Source: Novosphingobium sp. UBA1948 (lineage in GTDB: Bacteria > Pseudomonadota > Alphaproteobacteria > Sphingomonadales > Sphingomonadaceae). Taken from it: a stretch of DNA of 6,466 bases. The stretch covers positions 9,559-16,024 of the forward strand of contig DDES01000055.1 of the NCBI GenBank assembly GCA_002336765.1, given 5' to 3'. The translations under genes and the position numbers were made by a program. Shown here in pieces: positions 1 through 5,833 of the stretch (position 1 is the stretch's first letter; each line of letters begins with the position of its first letter). A model generated the notes under the pieces. That model saw nothing but the letters and a program-made list of their open reading frames with translations, did no database searches and had not been told where the DNA came from.

Positions 1-324
1 CGAATTGCCGAACAGCGTGGCATTGGCGATCTTGGTGCGGGCGATGCCCAAATGCCAGCTCGCCAGATCAAGCGCGAAAAACACCCCGCCGCCGGCCATC
101 GCCCACATCATCCGCCGGTCGAGCCGCAGACTCTGCTGTGTGGACAGTGCCATCGCCGCCAGCACCGGCAAGGCCAAAGCCAATCGCCAGAAGCCTGCCG
201 AAACTGGCCCGGTATCGGCCAGCCGCACACTCCAAGGCCCTAGCGCCAGCACCATATTGCCCGCCAGCAAGGCGGCGAGATGGCGCCAGGTCCAGTCGGC
301 CTGACGTGTATCGGCTGTGCTCAC
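1..324 (-). CDS. EamA/DMT-family transporter, N-terminal part (runs off left edge)
   Basis: Reading the minus strand from a GTG at 324-322 gives 108 codons open to the window edge, so the C-terminal two thirds or so are missing. The protein is rich in hydrophobic helices: one at about residues 16-32 (LAALLAGNMVLALGPWSVRL), one at about 42-56 (GFWRLALALPVLAAMAL) and a third from about 72 (MMWAMAGGGVFFALDLASWH). The phrases GPVSAGFWRLALALPVL and FFALDLASWHLGIARTKIANATLFGNS are typical of the first EamA repeat of drug/metabolite transporters, inner-membrane proteins that usually export small metabolites. The substrate cannot be told. The start was chosen because the GTG overlaps the TGA of the upstream lipoprotein gene in a GTGA overlap, implying coupled translation. 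No strong Shine-Dalgarno is visible, only a weak GAGG further upstream. An internal ATG at codon 24 is less likely because it would cut into the first helix. Confidence 0.85.
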   Translation of the reverse strand, partial: MSTADTRQADWTWRHLAALLAGNMVLALGPWSVRLADTGPVSAGFWRLALALPVLAAMALSTQQSLRLDRRMMWAMAGGGVFFALDLASWHLGIARTKIANATLFGNS

Positions 325-596
325 TCGGCTGAGGCGGCCTCGGTGGGCGCCTCTTCCTCGCCGCTGGCGGCTTCGACAGCGCTGGCGCGACGCGGGGCAA
401 CCGGCGGCTGCGAAGTCAGCGCGTCATAGGGGATCATGCCATCGCTGATCGTGCCGGGCAGAATCTGGCCCGAGGCGGTGCGCTGGTCATCGGCCTTGGG
501 GCCCTTCTTCTCGCCACAGGCGCCCAGTGCCGCCAACAGCGAAAGGGCCAACAGGGTTTTACGCGATGCCCCCGTATTACGCGATGCGAAGCTCAT
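321..596 (-). CDS. small hypothetical lipoprotein
   Basis: The product is 91 residues. A basic N-terminus (residues 1-13) is followed by a hydrophobic stretch at 14-26 and the lipobox L24-G25-A26-C27, a textbook signal peptidase II site. Cys27 would be lipidated. The next residues are Gly-Glu-Lys-Lys, with no Asp at +2, so outer-membrane sorting is expected. The mature part is about 65 residues, has no recognisable domain, and ends in an acidic, alanine-rich low-complexity tail (about residues 73-91). The ATG overlaps the lipB stop (ATGA) and its own TGA overlaps the next GTG, so it is the middle gene of a coupled trio. The N-terminus carries a short duplication (ASRNT/ASRKT, residues 4-14). 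A purine run (GTAGGGCAGGGGG) lies just upstream of the ATG inside lipB. I do not recognise a function. Small lipoproteins like this accompany lipB in some sphingomonads, but I state that as an impression only. Confidence 0.8.
   Translation of the reverse strand: MSFASRNTGASRKTLLALSLLAALGACGEKKGPKADDQRTASGQILPGTISDGMIPYDALTSQPPVAPRRASAVEAASGEEEAPTEAASAE
559..587 (-). repeat. short tandem duplication in the lipoprotein signal peptide
   Basis: TTACGCGATGC (plus-strand reading) occurs at 559-569 and 577-587, an 18-bp period. It extends to 13 of 14 matching bases when the adjoining positions are included. The period is in frame and produces ASRNT/ASRKT in the basic N-terminal region of the lipoprotein. 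Confidence 0.6.
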
Positions 597-1285
597 GCCC
601 CCTGCCCTACCGAGGGGGGACAGGGTTGGTCAAGCTTGCCGAGGAATTGTGGCAAGCGCGCCAGCAGGGCCTCGTCCCATGCCTCCACGCTCACCGGCTT
701 GCCGAGCCGCGCCAGCGAGGTCACGCCCTTGGTGGCGATGCCGCAGGGCACGATACCGGTGAAATGGCTAAGGTCAGGGTCTAGATTGACCGCAAAGCCA
801 TGCATCGTCACCCAGCGGCGGATGCGCACGCCGATGGCGCCGATCTTGGCCTCGCTGCCGTCGATATCCTGCGTCCAGATGCCCACGCCCGCCTCGCTGC
901 GCCAGCTTTCCACGCCGAAATCGCGCAGAGTGTCGATCACCCAGCCTTCGAGCGCATGGACAAAGCCGCGCACATCGCGCGCGCGCGTTTTCAGATCGAG
1001 CAGCACATAGCCCACCCGCTGGCCTGGCCCGTGATAGGTGTACTGCCCGCCGCGCCCCGCTTCCACCACATCGAAGCGCGGGTCGAGCATATCGGCCGGT
1101 TTGGCGCTGGTGCCCGCGGTATAGACCGGCGGATGCTCGAGCAGCCAGATCAGCTCGCGCGCGTCGGGATCGCCCGCCACCTGTGCGGCGATGGCGGCGT
1201 TGCGCGCGGTCTGGGCGTCGAGCGCGACGCGATAGGGCACTTGCCCATCGCGCCGGATTTCGAGAGATTCGGGCATTATCGTCAT
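593..1285 (-). CDS. lipB: lipoyl(octanoyl) transferase LipB
   Basis: LipB moves the octanoyl group from octanoyl-ACP to the lipoyl-domain lysines of 2-oxoacid dehydrogenases and the glycine cleavage H protein, the first step of cytosolic lipoate assembly before LipA adds sulfur. The 230-residue product has the family signatures in order: LLEHPPVYTAG (48-58), the RGGQYTYHGPGQ motif (78-89), the acyl-binding Lys147 in AKIGAIGVR, and the catalytic Cys181 in GIVPCGI. These correspond to the Lys/Cys pair known from characterised LipB. Length matches the family (about 210-240). Two starts are possible, ATG at 1285 and an in-frame ATG at 1276 (MTIM). Neither has a good Shine-Dalgarno, so the first was kept. 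It is the first gene of a minus-strand unit with a lipoprotein and a DMT transporter (4-base overlaps). It diverges from the membrane-protein gene starting at 1377, with 91 bp between them. Confidence 0.96.
   Translation of the reverse strand: MTIMPESLEIRRDGQVPYRVALDAQTARNAAIAAQVAGDPDARELIWLLEHPPVYTAGTSAKPADMLDPRFDVVEAGRGGQYTYHGPGQRVGYVLLDLKTRARDVRGFVHALEGWVIDTLRDFGVESWRSEAGVGIWTQDIDGSEAKIGAIGVRIRRWVTMHGFAVNLDPDLSHFTGIVPCGIATKGVTSLARLGKPVSVEAWDEALLARLPQFLGKLDQPCPPSVGQGA
598..618 (-). promoter_or_regulatory. hairpin over the lipoprotein gene's ribosome binding site
   Basis: Positions 613-618 and 598-603 form a perfect 6-bp GC-rich stem (CCCCCT / AGGGGG in the transcript) with a 9-base loop. 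It lies within the last codons of lipB and ends two bases before the lipoprotein ATG. Folded, it would hide the purine run used for initiation. A ribosome finishing lipB would open it. This fits translational coupling, but the role is inferred from position and pairing only. Confidence 0.4.
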
Positions 1286-1376
1286 CGCGCTGTTGCGTGG
1301 GCCAGTTTGCTTGCGTTATCAAGGGGGCGTTCTCAAGAGGCTGCAACCACCGCCCTCGCCCTAGAAGGAAGAGCCC
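1286..1376. other. divergent intergenic region, lipB / membrane-protein gene
   Basis: These 91 bp separate two divergent genes, so promoters for both should lie here. I see no convincing -35/-10 pair. The best plus-strand candidate (TTGCGT at 1293, 17-base spacer, TTATCA at 1316) matches consensus poorly. The only clear signal is the Shine-Dalgarno at the right end. Confidence 0.5.
1365..1369 (+). promoter_or_regulatory. Shine-Dalgarno deciding a GTG start
   Basis: AAGGA sits seven bases before the GTG at 1377 inside the purine-rich run AGAAGGAAGAG. It is the strongest ribosome binding site in this region and justifies taking the GTG as start. The next in-frame ATG (codon 26, inside the first hydrophobic segment) would truncate that segment. 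Confidence 0.75.
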
Positions 1377-2195
1377 GTGAAATTCGACAGCAGCCTTGCA
1401 TGGCAACAGGCCAGCGCCGCCGTTTCCGCGAACCGCGATGTGTTGCTGCCGATGGCGGGCGTGTTTTTCCTGCTGCCGCGCCTGATCCTCTCGCTGGTGA
1501 TGCCCGAACCGCCGCTGGCCGAGGGCGCTTCGCCCGAGGTGATGGTGCAGCAGATGCAGCAGTTCTACCTCAAGCTGATGCCCTGGGTGATCCCGATGGC
1601 GCTGTTTCAGGCCGTGGGTACGCTGGGTATGCTCACCCTCTTCACCGACCGCAGCCGCCCCACCGTGGGCGAGGCGATCAAGCTGGGGGCCAAGGGCGTG
1701 CTGCCCTATCTACTCGCGCAGATCCTGTTCGGCTTTGGCATTGCGCTGGTGCTGGGCGGATTGATCGGCATTCTTGCGACCATCACCAGATCGGGCGCGG
1801 CAGTGGTGGCCATCGCCCTCACTGGCTTCGTGCTCGTCATCGCCGCCTATATCCGCATCGTGCTGGTGGCGCCGGTGGTGGCGGTGGAGCGGGTCTATAA
1901 CCCTGTCGCCGCGCTCAAGCGCTCATGGGCGCTGACGCGCGGCAATACGGGGCGGCTGGCGCTGTTCCTTGGCCTGATCGTGCTGGTGGCGCTGGTGGCG
2001 CTGGGTGCCGCGGTGGGGATTCTCGGTTCGCTGGTCACCGTGATGGGCGGCGCGGAAGTGGGCAAGATCGCTTCGGCCCTGATCACCGCCACGCTGGCGG
2101 CGGTGATGGCGGTCTATCTGGCCGCGATCCTCGCCGCGATCCACCGCCAACTGGCAGGTCCGAGCGCCGAGGATCTTTCCGCTACGTTTGAATAG
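1377..2195 (+). CDS. GPDPase membrane-domain-type integral membrane protein
   Basis: The product is 272 residues and very hydrophobic, with about six membrane segments (roughly 22-42, 68-90, 108-135, 140-165, 193-222 and 230-255) and almost no soluble part. Between segments four and five lies VERVYNPVAALKRSWALTRGN (170-190). This is the pattern 'Y-N-P-x-x-A-L-x-R-S-W-x-L-T-x-G-N' seen in membrane domains of glycerophosphoryl-diester-phosphodiesterase type and related YciC/DUF975-like proteins. AAIHRQLAG near the C-terminus is also typical. No catalytic phosphodiesterase domain is present, so an enzymatic activity should not be assumed. Such stand-alone membrane domains have no assigned role. 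The GTG start is supported by a well-placed AAGGA. The gene diverges from lipB and converges on the methyltransferase gene, with 8 bp between stop codons. Family assignment rests on motif recognition and is moderately sure. Confidence 0.75.
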   Translation: MKFDSSLAWQQASAAVSANRDVLLPMAGVFFLLPRLILSLVMPEPPLAEGASPEVMVQQMQQFYLKLMPWVIPMALFQAVGTLGMLTLFTDRSRPTVGEAIKLGAKGVLPYLLAQILFGFGIALVLGGLIGILATITRSGAAVVAIALTGFVLVIAAYIRIVLVAPVVAVERVYNPVAALKRSWALTRGNTGRLALFLGLIVLVALVALGAAVGILGSLVTVMGGAEVGKIASALITATLAAVMAVYLAAILAAIHRQLAGPSAEDLSATFE

Positions 2196-2217
2196 GACGA
2201 GGCTTAGTCCTCGTCCT
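2194..2217. terminator. convergent hairpin spanning two stop codons
   Basis: AGGACGAGG (2194-2202) and CCTCGTCCT (2209-2217) are perfect inverted repeats around a 6-base loop, CTTAGT. The left arm overlaps the TAG of the membrane-protein gene. The loop carries the TAA of the methyltransferase gene, and the right arm encodes its C-terminal Asp-Glu-Asp. Being symmetrical and between convergent genes, it could serve both strands. No good T-run follows on either side (TTCC one way, ATTC the other), so an intrinsic terminator is likely but not certain. Confidence 0.55.
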
Positions 2218-2833
2218 TCCAGCCCCAGAACAGGAAGCAGGGCGGGACGTTGATCCACTCCAGCCCCTTGTCGATACGCTTGAAGAATTGCGCCATGAAA
2301 TCGCCCGCACGCGGCGTGAACTGATAGACGAGGAACGCCCCGCCCTTGCGCAGCACGCGATAGGTGGCCGAAGCGATGGCAGGGCCGACACCGGCAGGCA
2401 GCGTCGAAAAAGGCAGGCCCGACAGCACATAATCGGCCTTTTCATGCCCATGGGCGCGCACGATCTCTTCCACATCGGCGGCCGAACCATTGACGGCGAC
2501 AAAGCGGCTGTCGGTGATGGTGCGCTTCAAATAATCGATGAAATCGGGGTTGAGATCGATCACCAGCAACATCCCGTCGCGGCGTAGACGATCGAGCACC
2601 GGCTGGCAAAACGTGCCGACACCCGGGCCATATTCCACGAAGAGCTTGGTATTCTCCCAGTCCACCACCGAGAGAACCTTGTCGATGGTGAAGCGCGAGG
2701 AAGGCACGATCGAACCGACCATCACGGGGTTCTTGAGGAAACCTTCGAAGAACACGCCCCACGGGCCCAAAGCGTGTTTCACCCGACGTTTGAGCTTCGA
2801 AAACGGAGCCTCGTCGGTCAGTTCGGTGGTCAT
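2204..2833 (-). CDS. class I SAM-dependent methyltransferase, phospholipid N-methyltransferase-like
   Basis: The product is 209 residues from the ATG at 2833. A basic N-terminal segment (13-20, KLKRRVKH) and a segment reading FFEGFLKNPVMVGSIVPSSRF (28-48) precede the Rossmann fold. The SAM-binding motif I is VEYGPGVGTF (66-75). An acidic residue ending strand two is Asp93 in LVIDLNPDF. The motif around NGSAAD (115-120) and SGLPFSTLP (138-146) follow. The 'G-S-I-V-P-S-S' lead-in and 'S-G-L-P-x-x-x-L-P' are characteristic of the PmtA/COG3963 group, which methylates phosphatidylethanolamine towards phosphatidylcholine. Some members are annotated only as rRNA-adenine-methylase-like, so the substrate is inferred. 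An earlier in-frame TTG (2857) would add eight residues, but nothing supports it. The Shine-Dalgarno is weak for either start. The gene stands alone, 99 bp downstream of the ArsC-like gene on the same strand. Confidence 0.8.
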   Translation of the reverse strand: MTTELTDEAPFSKLKRRVKHALGPWGVFFEGFLKNPVMVGSIVPSSRFTIDKVLSVVDWENTKLFVEYGPGVGTFCQPVLDRLRRDGMLLVIDLNPDFIDYLKRTITDSRFVAVNGSAADVEEIVRAHGHEKADYVLSGLPFSTLPAGVGPAIASATYRVLRKGGAFLVYQFTPRAGDFMAQFFKRIDKGLEWINVPPCFLFWGWKDED

Positions 2834-2932
2834 GGTAGGTATCAGTCCCGATTGCAAAGCATTGCCTTGCGCTTGTGGTTTGCAAATCCCTCCCGCCTTG
2901 GCAAGCGCCGAGAGCGGCTTTGGATCAAAGTG
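2834..2932 (-). other. intergenic region upstream of the methyltransferase gene
   Basis: These 99 bp separate two minus-strand genes. They contain two TTGCAA palindromes (2852-2857 and 2880-2885) exactly 28 bp apart, a small CTTTG/CAAAG hairpin (2918-2930), and a GCCG/CGGC mini-stem next to it. None has a T-run, so I do not call a terminator for the upstream unit. No clear promoter is visible. Confidence 0.4.
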
Positions 2933-3274
2933 TTACAAAATTTCTGCAACCTTGTCTTGCGGACGGCACAGGCGCACGCCCTTGTCGGTTTCCACCAGAG
3001 GCCGCTCGATCAGGCGCGAATCCGCCGCCATCGCCGCCAGAACCGTGGCATCATCGGCCTGCGGCAACCCACGCTCCTCGGCATCGGTGCCGCGCAGGCG
3101 CAAACCCTGCCAGGGTGTCATCCCCGCATCGCGGTAAAGCTGGGCCAGCTTCTCCGCTGTCGGCGGAGTTTTCAGATATTCGACCACCGTCAAGTCGACC
3201 CCCGCTTCCTCAAGCAGGGCCAGCGTCTTGCGCGAGGTGCCGCAGGCGGGGTTGTGCCAGATGGTTGCTTTCAT
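2933..3274 (-). CDS. ArsC-family (glutaredoxin-type) reductase
   Basis: The product is 113 residues, the size of a single-domain ArsC. It opens with MKATIWHNPACGTSRKTL. Cys11 in HNPACGTSR is the catalytic thiol position of plasmid-type ArsC, which reduces arsenate to arsenite with glutaredoxin and glutathione. The three arginines that bind arsenate in that family also have counterparts: Arg61 (LRLRG), Arg91 (ERPLV) and Arg104 (RLCRPQ). The C-terminal RPLVETDKGVRLCRP matches the classical pattern closely. The ATG at 3274 has AAGGA seven bases upstream. A TTG five codons earlier lacks this. No arsR, arsB or acr3 gene lies in the window, so arsenic detoxification is not supported by context, and a YfgD-like general reductase is equally possible. 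The gene is last in a unit with the iron-sulfur protein (25 bp gap) and the TonB-dependent receptor. Confidence 0.88.
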   Translation of the reverse strand: MKATIWHNPACGTSRKTLALLEEAGVDLTVVEYLKTPPTAEKLAQLYRDAGMTPWQGLRLRGTDAEERGLPQADDATVLAAMAADSRLIERPLVETDKGVRLCRPQDKVAEIL

Positions 3275-3281
3275 GGATTGG

Positions 3282-3286
3282 TCCTT
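3282..3286 (-). promoter_or_regulatory. Shine-Dalgarno of the ArsC-like gene
   Basis: AAGGA in the transcript, seven bases before the ATG at 3274, fixes that start over the in-frame TTG at 3289, whose own codon immediately precedes this element. Confidence 0.75.
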
Positions 3287-3299
3287 CAACGCTAGAATG

Positions 3300-3794
3300 T
3301 CAGCCGCCGCCCGGCGCGGGCGCGGCGGCGATGGTTTCCAGCCCGCGCATCACCCTCCCCGCGCGCAGGATCGCGCGCACCACGCGGGGATAGACCCCGC
3401 AACGGCACAGGTTCTGGATCGCAGCCTTGATCGCCTCGGGCGCGGGATCGGGATTTTGCGCCAGCAGCGCCGCCCCCGCCATCACCAGACCCGATGTGCA
3501 GAATCCGCACTGGATCGCCTGCTCGGCCACCAGCGCCTGTTGCACCGGATGGCTGCGGTCGCGACTCAATCCTTCGATGGTGGTGATGGCGCGCCCCTCG
3601 GCCTGCGCCAGACTCATCTGGCAGCTTTTCACCGCCTGCCCGTCGGCCAGCACCATGCAAGCCCCGCAATCGCCCGTGCCGCAGCCATATTTGCTGCCGG
3701 TCAGATTCGCCCCGTCGCGCAGGCCCCACAGCAGCGGGGTCTGCGGGTCCATATGGAAGGCCAACGGACGGCCATTGACGGTAAGGGTCGGCAT
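3300..3794 (-). CDS. (2Fe-2S)2 iron-sulfur subunit, IorA/CoxS type, without its large subunit
   Basis: The product is 164 residues with the two-domain layout of molybdenum-hydroxylase small subunits. A plant-ferredoxin-type domain carries Cys38, Cys43, Cys46 and Cys58 (KYGCGTGDCGACMV ... KSC). An all-helical domain carries Cys96 and Cys99 (QCGFC) and Cys130 and Cys132 (CRCGVYPR). All eight ligands are present, so both clusters should form. In known enzymes (isoquinoline 1-oxidoreductase, aldehyde and CO dehydrogenases) this subunit passes electrons from the molybdopterin subunit to an acceptor. The sequence looks most like the isoquinoline 1-oxidoreductase alpha type. There is no molybdopterin-binding large subunit, FAD subunit or XdhC-like maturation gene in the window. 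The neighbours are a TonB-dependent receptor (17 bp upstream) and an ArsC-like reductase (25 bp downstream). It has no clear Shine-Dalgarno and may depend on coupling from the receptor gene. The C-terminus ends in an Ala/Pro/Gly tail. Confidence 0.92.
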   Translation of the reverse strand: MPTLTVNGRPLAFHMDPQTPLLWGLRDGANLTGSKYGCGTGDCGACMVLADGQAVKSCQMSLAQAEGRAITTIEGLSRDRSHPVQQALVAEQAIQCGFCTSGLVMAGAALLAQNPDPAPEAIKAAIQNLCRCGVYPRVVRAILRAGRVMRGLETIAAAPAPGGG

Positions 3795-3811
3795 AGAAGG
3801 CCAGCTTTTCC

Positions 3812-5827
3812 CTACTTCGCCCCGAAGCGCAAGCCCGCCCAGATCGTGCGCGGGGCACCAATGTCGATACTGCCCGCCTGATTGCGGGTGAGGATCGTGG
3901 CATCGGTCAGGTTCTCGGCCCGCAGGATCAGGCTGACATCCCGCCGCAGCGGCACCATCACAAAAGCGCCCAGCGTGGTGGCCGCGGGCTGGATCGAATT
4001 GGCCGAATTGCGGTCATCCTCATATTGCGCGCCGGTGTGGCGCAACGTGGCGGCAATCTGCCACCCCGCGTGCGGACGCCAGCCCAGCGTGGCGCTGGCG
4101 GCAATCTCGGGAGTCTGGGCGGGGCGCAACCCGTCGAGAGCGATCTGGGCGCCGGACGTTTCCATCACCGCGTCGGTCAGCGCGAGGCTGGCCTCGAGGC
4201 TGACACGGCGCCATGCCGCCTGCGCGCCCAGTTCCAACCCGCGCGCATGGATCGCGTCCACATTCTGGCGGGTGCGGATATTGGTGCCGGTCGTGACATT
4301 GGCGATGGCATGATGCACCCGATTGTCGAAAGCCGTGGCGGTCAGGCGCAGCCCCTTGGCCACCTGCCAGTCCAACCCCGCCTCATAGCCTTTGAGCATC
4401 TCGTTGCCCAAGGTAGGGTTGGCGTTGGTGACTGTCGAAACACCCGAGGCGGTCAGGGTGAAGCTACGATAGAGCTCATTGATCGTGGGCTGGCGCAAGC
4501 CGCTATAGGCCGAGGCGCGCAGATCCAGCCCGCGCAGCACATGCCGCACCACCCCGCCGCGCCCCGTCACCGCCCAGCCGCTGCGGGCGGGCGTGGCGGC
4601 GGTGGCAGGGGCGCTTTCGGTCAGGATGGCATTGGCGATATAGCCGCCCGCCACCGCCCAGCGATCGGCGCGGACGCCGCCGGTCAGCGTGACAGGGCCG
4701 ATGGCCCAGTCATCCTCGGCGAACAGACCCCAATCGTCGTTGCGGCCACCGGCGCGGTTGTAGCAGAGGCTTGCGCCGGTGCAGCCTGTGTATTTCGTCT
4801 CGTACAGATCGCCGCGCGCGCGGCGCATATCCGTGCCCAGCCGCAGCACATGCCCGCCCCCCACCGGCGGACGGATCTCGATCTTGCCCCCCAGCCCCGT
4901 GGCGGGCGTGCGCCGCTGGTCGAGCGTGGGGCGATAGGTGGCGGAGGAAATCGTGACATTGGAAAAGCCGCGATCCTGCACATAGGCCAGCACATCGAAC
5001 TGCCAGCGCCCGCGTCCAACGAGGCGCAGCGACGCATCCTCGCCGCTGGCATGGCTGGTGCCGCCCGCAAAGCGCAGGGTGCGATGGTCATCATAGACCA
5101 GCCCCCGCGCCTGCAATTCAACATCGGGCGCAAGCGGCGCCACGCCCCGCGCCGATACCGACCAGCTATCGTAGGCCGCTTTCACACTGGCCGGAACGCG
5201 CTGGGGGCCTTCGGGCGTGGTCCAGAAACCCGCCCCACGATCCCAGCGACCCGACACTTGCGCAAAACCGGCACCAAGGCGCGGCGCGACTCCCGCTGAC
5301 AGCGCCGTCTCGCCGCGATCATTGGCCACAGCTTCGGCGCTCACCAAGCCCAGTGCATCAGGTCCAGCGCTGTCCAGCGCGATGGTGCCCGCCACCGCGC
5401 CCGCACCAAAGGCGCCCGAACCCCCGCCGCGCATCACCCGCACCGCGCCGAGCCTTTCCGGCGCCAGCGCCGAGAGCGGCACCGACCCGAACATCGGATC
5501 CGCCATAGGCACACCATCAAGCAGCACCAATGTGCGCGAGGCAGCATTGCCGCCCAAGGCCCGCAGGGTAACGCCTTGCGAGGACGGGTTCGCCGCGCGG
5601 CTGTCCGAGCGGCGGAATTGCTGGAAACCGGCCACGCCGGACAGCGCATCCTCGATCCTGCCCGAGGGTGAGGCGGTGAGGGTTTCACGTTTCAAGACGG
5701 AGAGATCATAGGCCGCCGCGCCTGCGGTGGTGGCCAGCGGCTGACCGCTGACGATGATCGGCGCTTCTTCCGCCTGCGCGGCGCCCGCTATCACGGCCAC
5801 ACTTGCGACCCATACCCTGTGCTTCAT
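3812..5827 (-). CDS. TonB-dependent outer-membrane receptor, ligand unknown
   Basis: From the ATG at 5827 the product is 671 residues, normal for the family. Residues 1-19 (MKHRVWVASVAVIAGAAQA) form a signal peptide with an AQA cleavage site. PIIVSG (23-28) is a probable TonB box. The plug domain follows (about 42-154) with QGVTLRALGG and LVLLDGVPMADP (100-111). The rest is a 22-strand-type beta barrel, with FRxPT/NELYR-like GLRQPTINELYRSF (443-456), NPTLGNEMLKGYEAGLDW (470-487) and the final-strand motif LRAENLTDATI (635-645). Cys349 and Cys355 probably form a disulfide in an outer loop. Overall it resembles the BtuB/siderophore-receptor class, but no ligand can be named. The last strand ends IWAGLRFGAK, so the usual terminal aromatic is three residues in from the end. 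The reading frame is open up to an ATG at 5920, but that extension would bury the signal peptide. An ATG at 5830 is the alternative. It leads a unit with the iron-sulfur and ArsC-like genes and diverges from dxs. Confidence 0.93.
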   Translation of the reverse strand: MKHRVWVASVAVIAGAAQAEEAPIIVSGQPLATTAGAAAYDLSVLKRETLTASPSGRIEDALSGVAGFQQFRRSDSRAANPSSQGVTLRALGGNAASRTLVLLDGVPMADPMFGSVPLSALAPERLGAVRVMRGGGSGAFGAGAVAGTIALDSAGPDALGLVSAEAVANDRGETALSAGVAPRLGAGFAQVSGRWDRGAGFWTTPEGPQRVPASVKAAYDSWSVSARGVAPLAPDVELQARGLVYDDHRTLRFAGGTSHASGEDASLRLVGRGRWQFDVLAYVQDRGFSNVTISSATYRPTLDQRRTPATGLGGKIEIRPPVGGGHVLRLGTDMRRARGDLYETKYTGCTGASLCYNRAGGRNDDWGLFAEDDWAIGPVTLTGGVRADRWAVAGGYIANAILTESAPATAATPARSGWAVTGRGGVVRHVLRGLDLRASAYSGLRQPTINELYRSFTLTASGVSTVTNANPTLGNEMLKGYEAGLDWQVAKGLRLTATAFDNRVHHAIANVTTGTNIRTRQNVDAIHARGLELGAQAAWRRVSLEASLALTDAVMETSGAQIALDGLRPAQTPEIAASATLGWRPHAGWQIAATLRHTGAQYEDDRNSANSIQPAATTLGAFVMVPLRRDVSLILRAENLTDATILTRNQAGSIDIGAPRTIWAGLRFGAK

Positions 5828-5833
5828 CATCGA

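Noticed and set aside
974..988. Alternating CG run in lipB
   Set aside because: It is short, lies within well-conserved coding sequence, and is explained by codon use in a GC-rich genome.
1293..1321. Candidate plus-strand promoter (TTGCGT, 17 bases, TTATCA)
   Set aside because: Only about four of twelve positions match the consensus, no better than chance.
800..1900. Long plus-strand open frame (366 codons) across lipB and the membrane-protein gene
   Set aside because: It is antisense to lipB and out of frame with the membrane-protein gene. Its His/Arg/Ala-rich translation is typical of a shadow in GC-rich DNA.
2918..2930. CTTTG/CAAAG hairpin after the ArsC-like gene as a terminator
   Set aside because: The stem is only 5 bp and AT-rich, the loop is 3 bases, and no T-run follows on the minus strand.
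3292..3903. Minus-strand open frame (203 codons) overlapping the iron-sulfur gene in another frame
   Set aside because: The iron-sulfur frame carries all eight cluster cysteines. This one is an Arg/Gly-rich shadow.
4025..5299. Long plus-strand open frame (424 codons) opposite the receptor gene
   Set aside because: It is antisense to a well-supported TonB-dependent receptor, with low-complexity Gly/Arg/His-rich translation and no recognisable motif.
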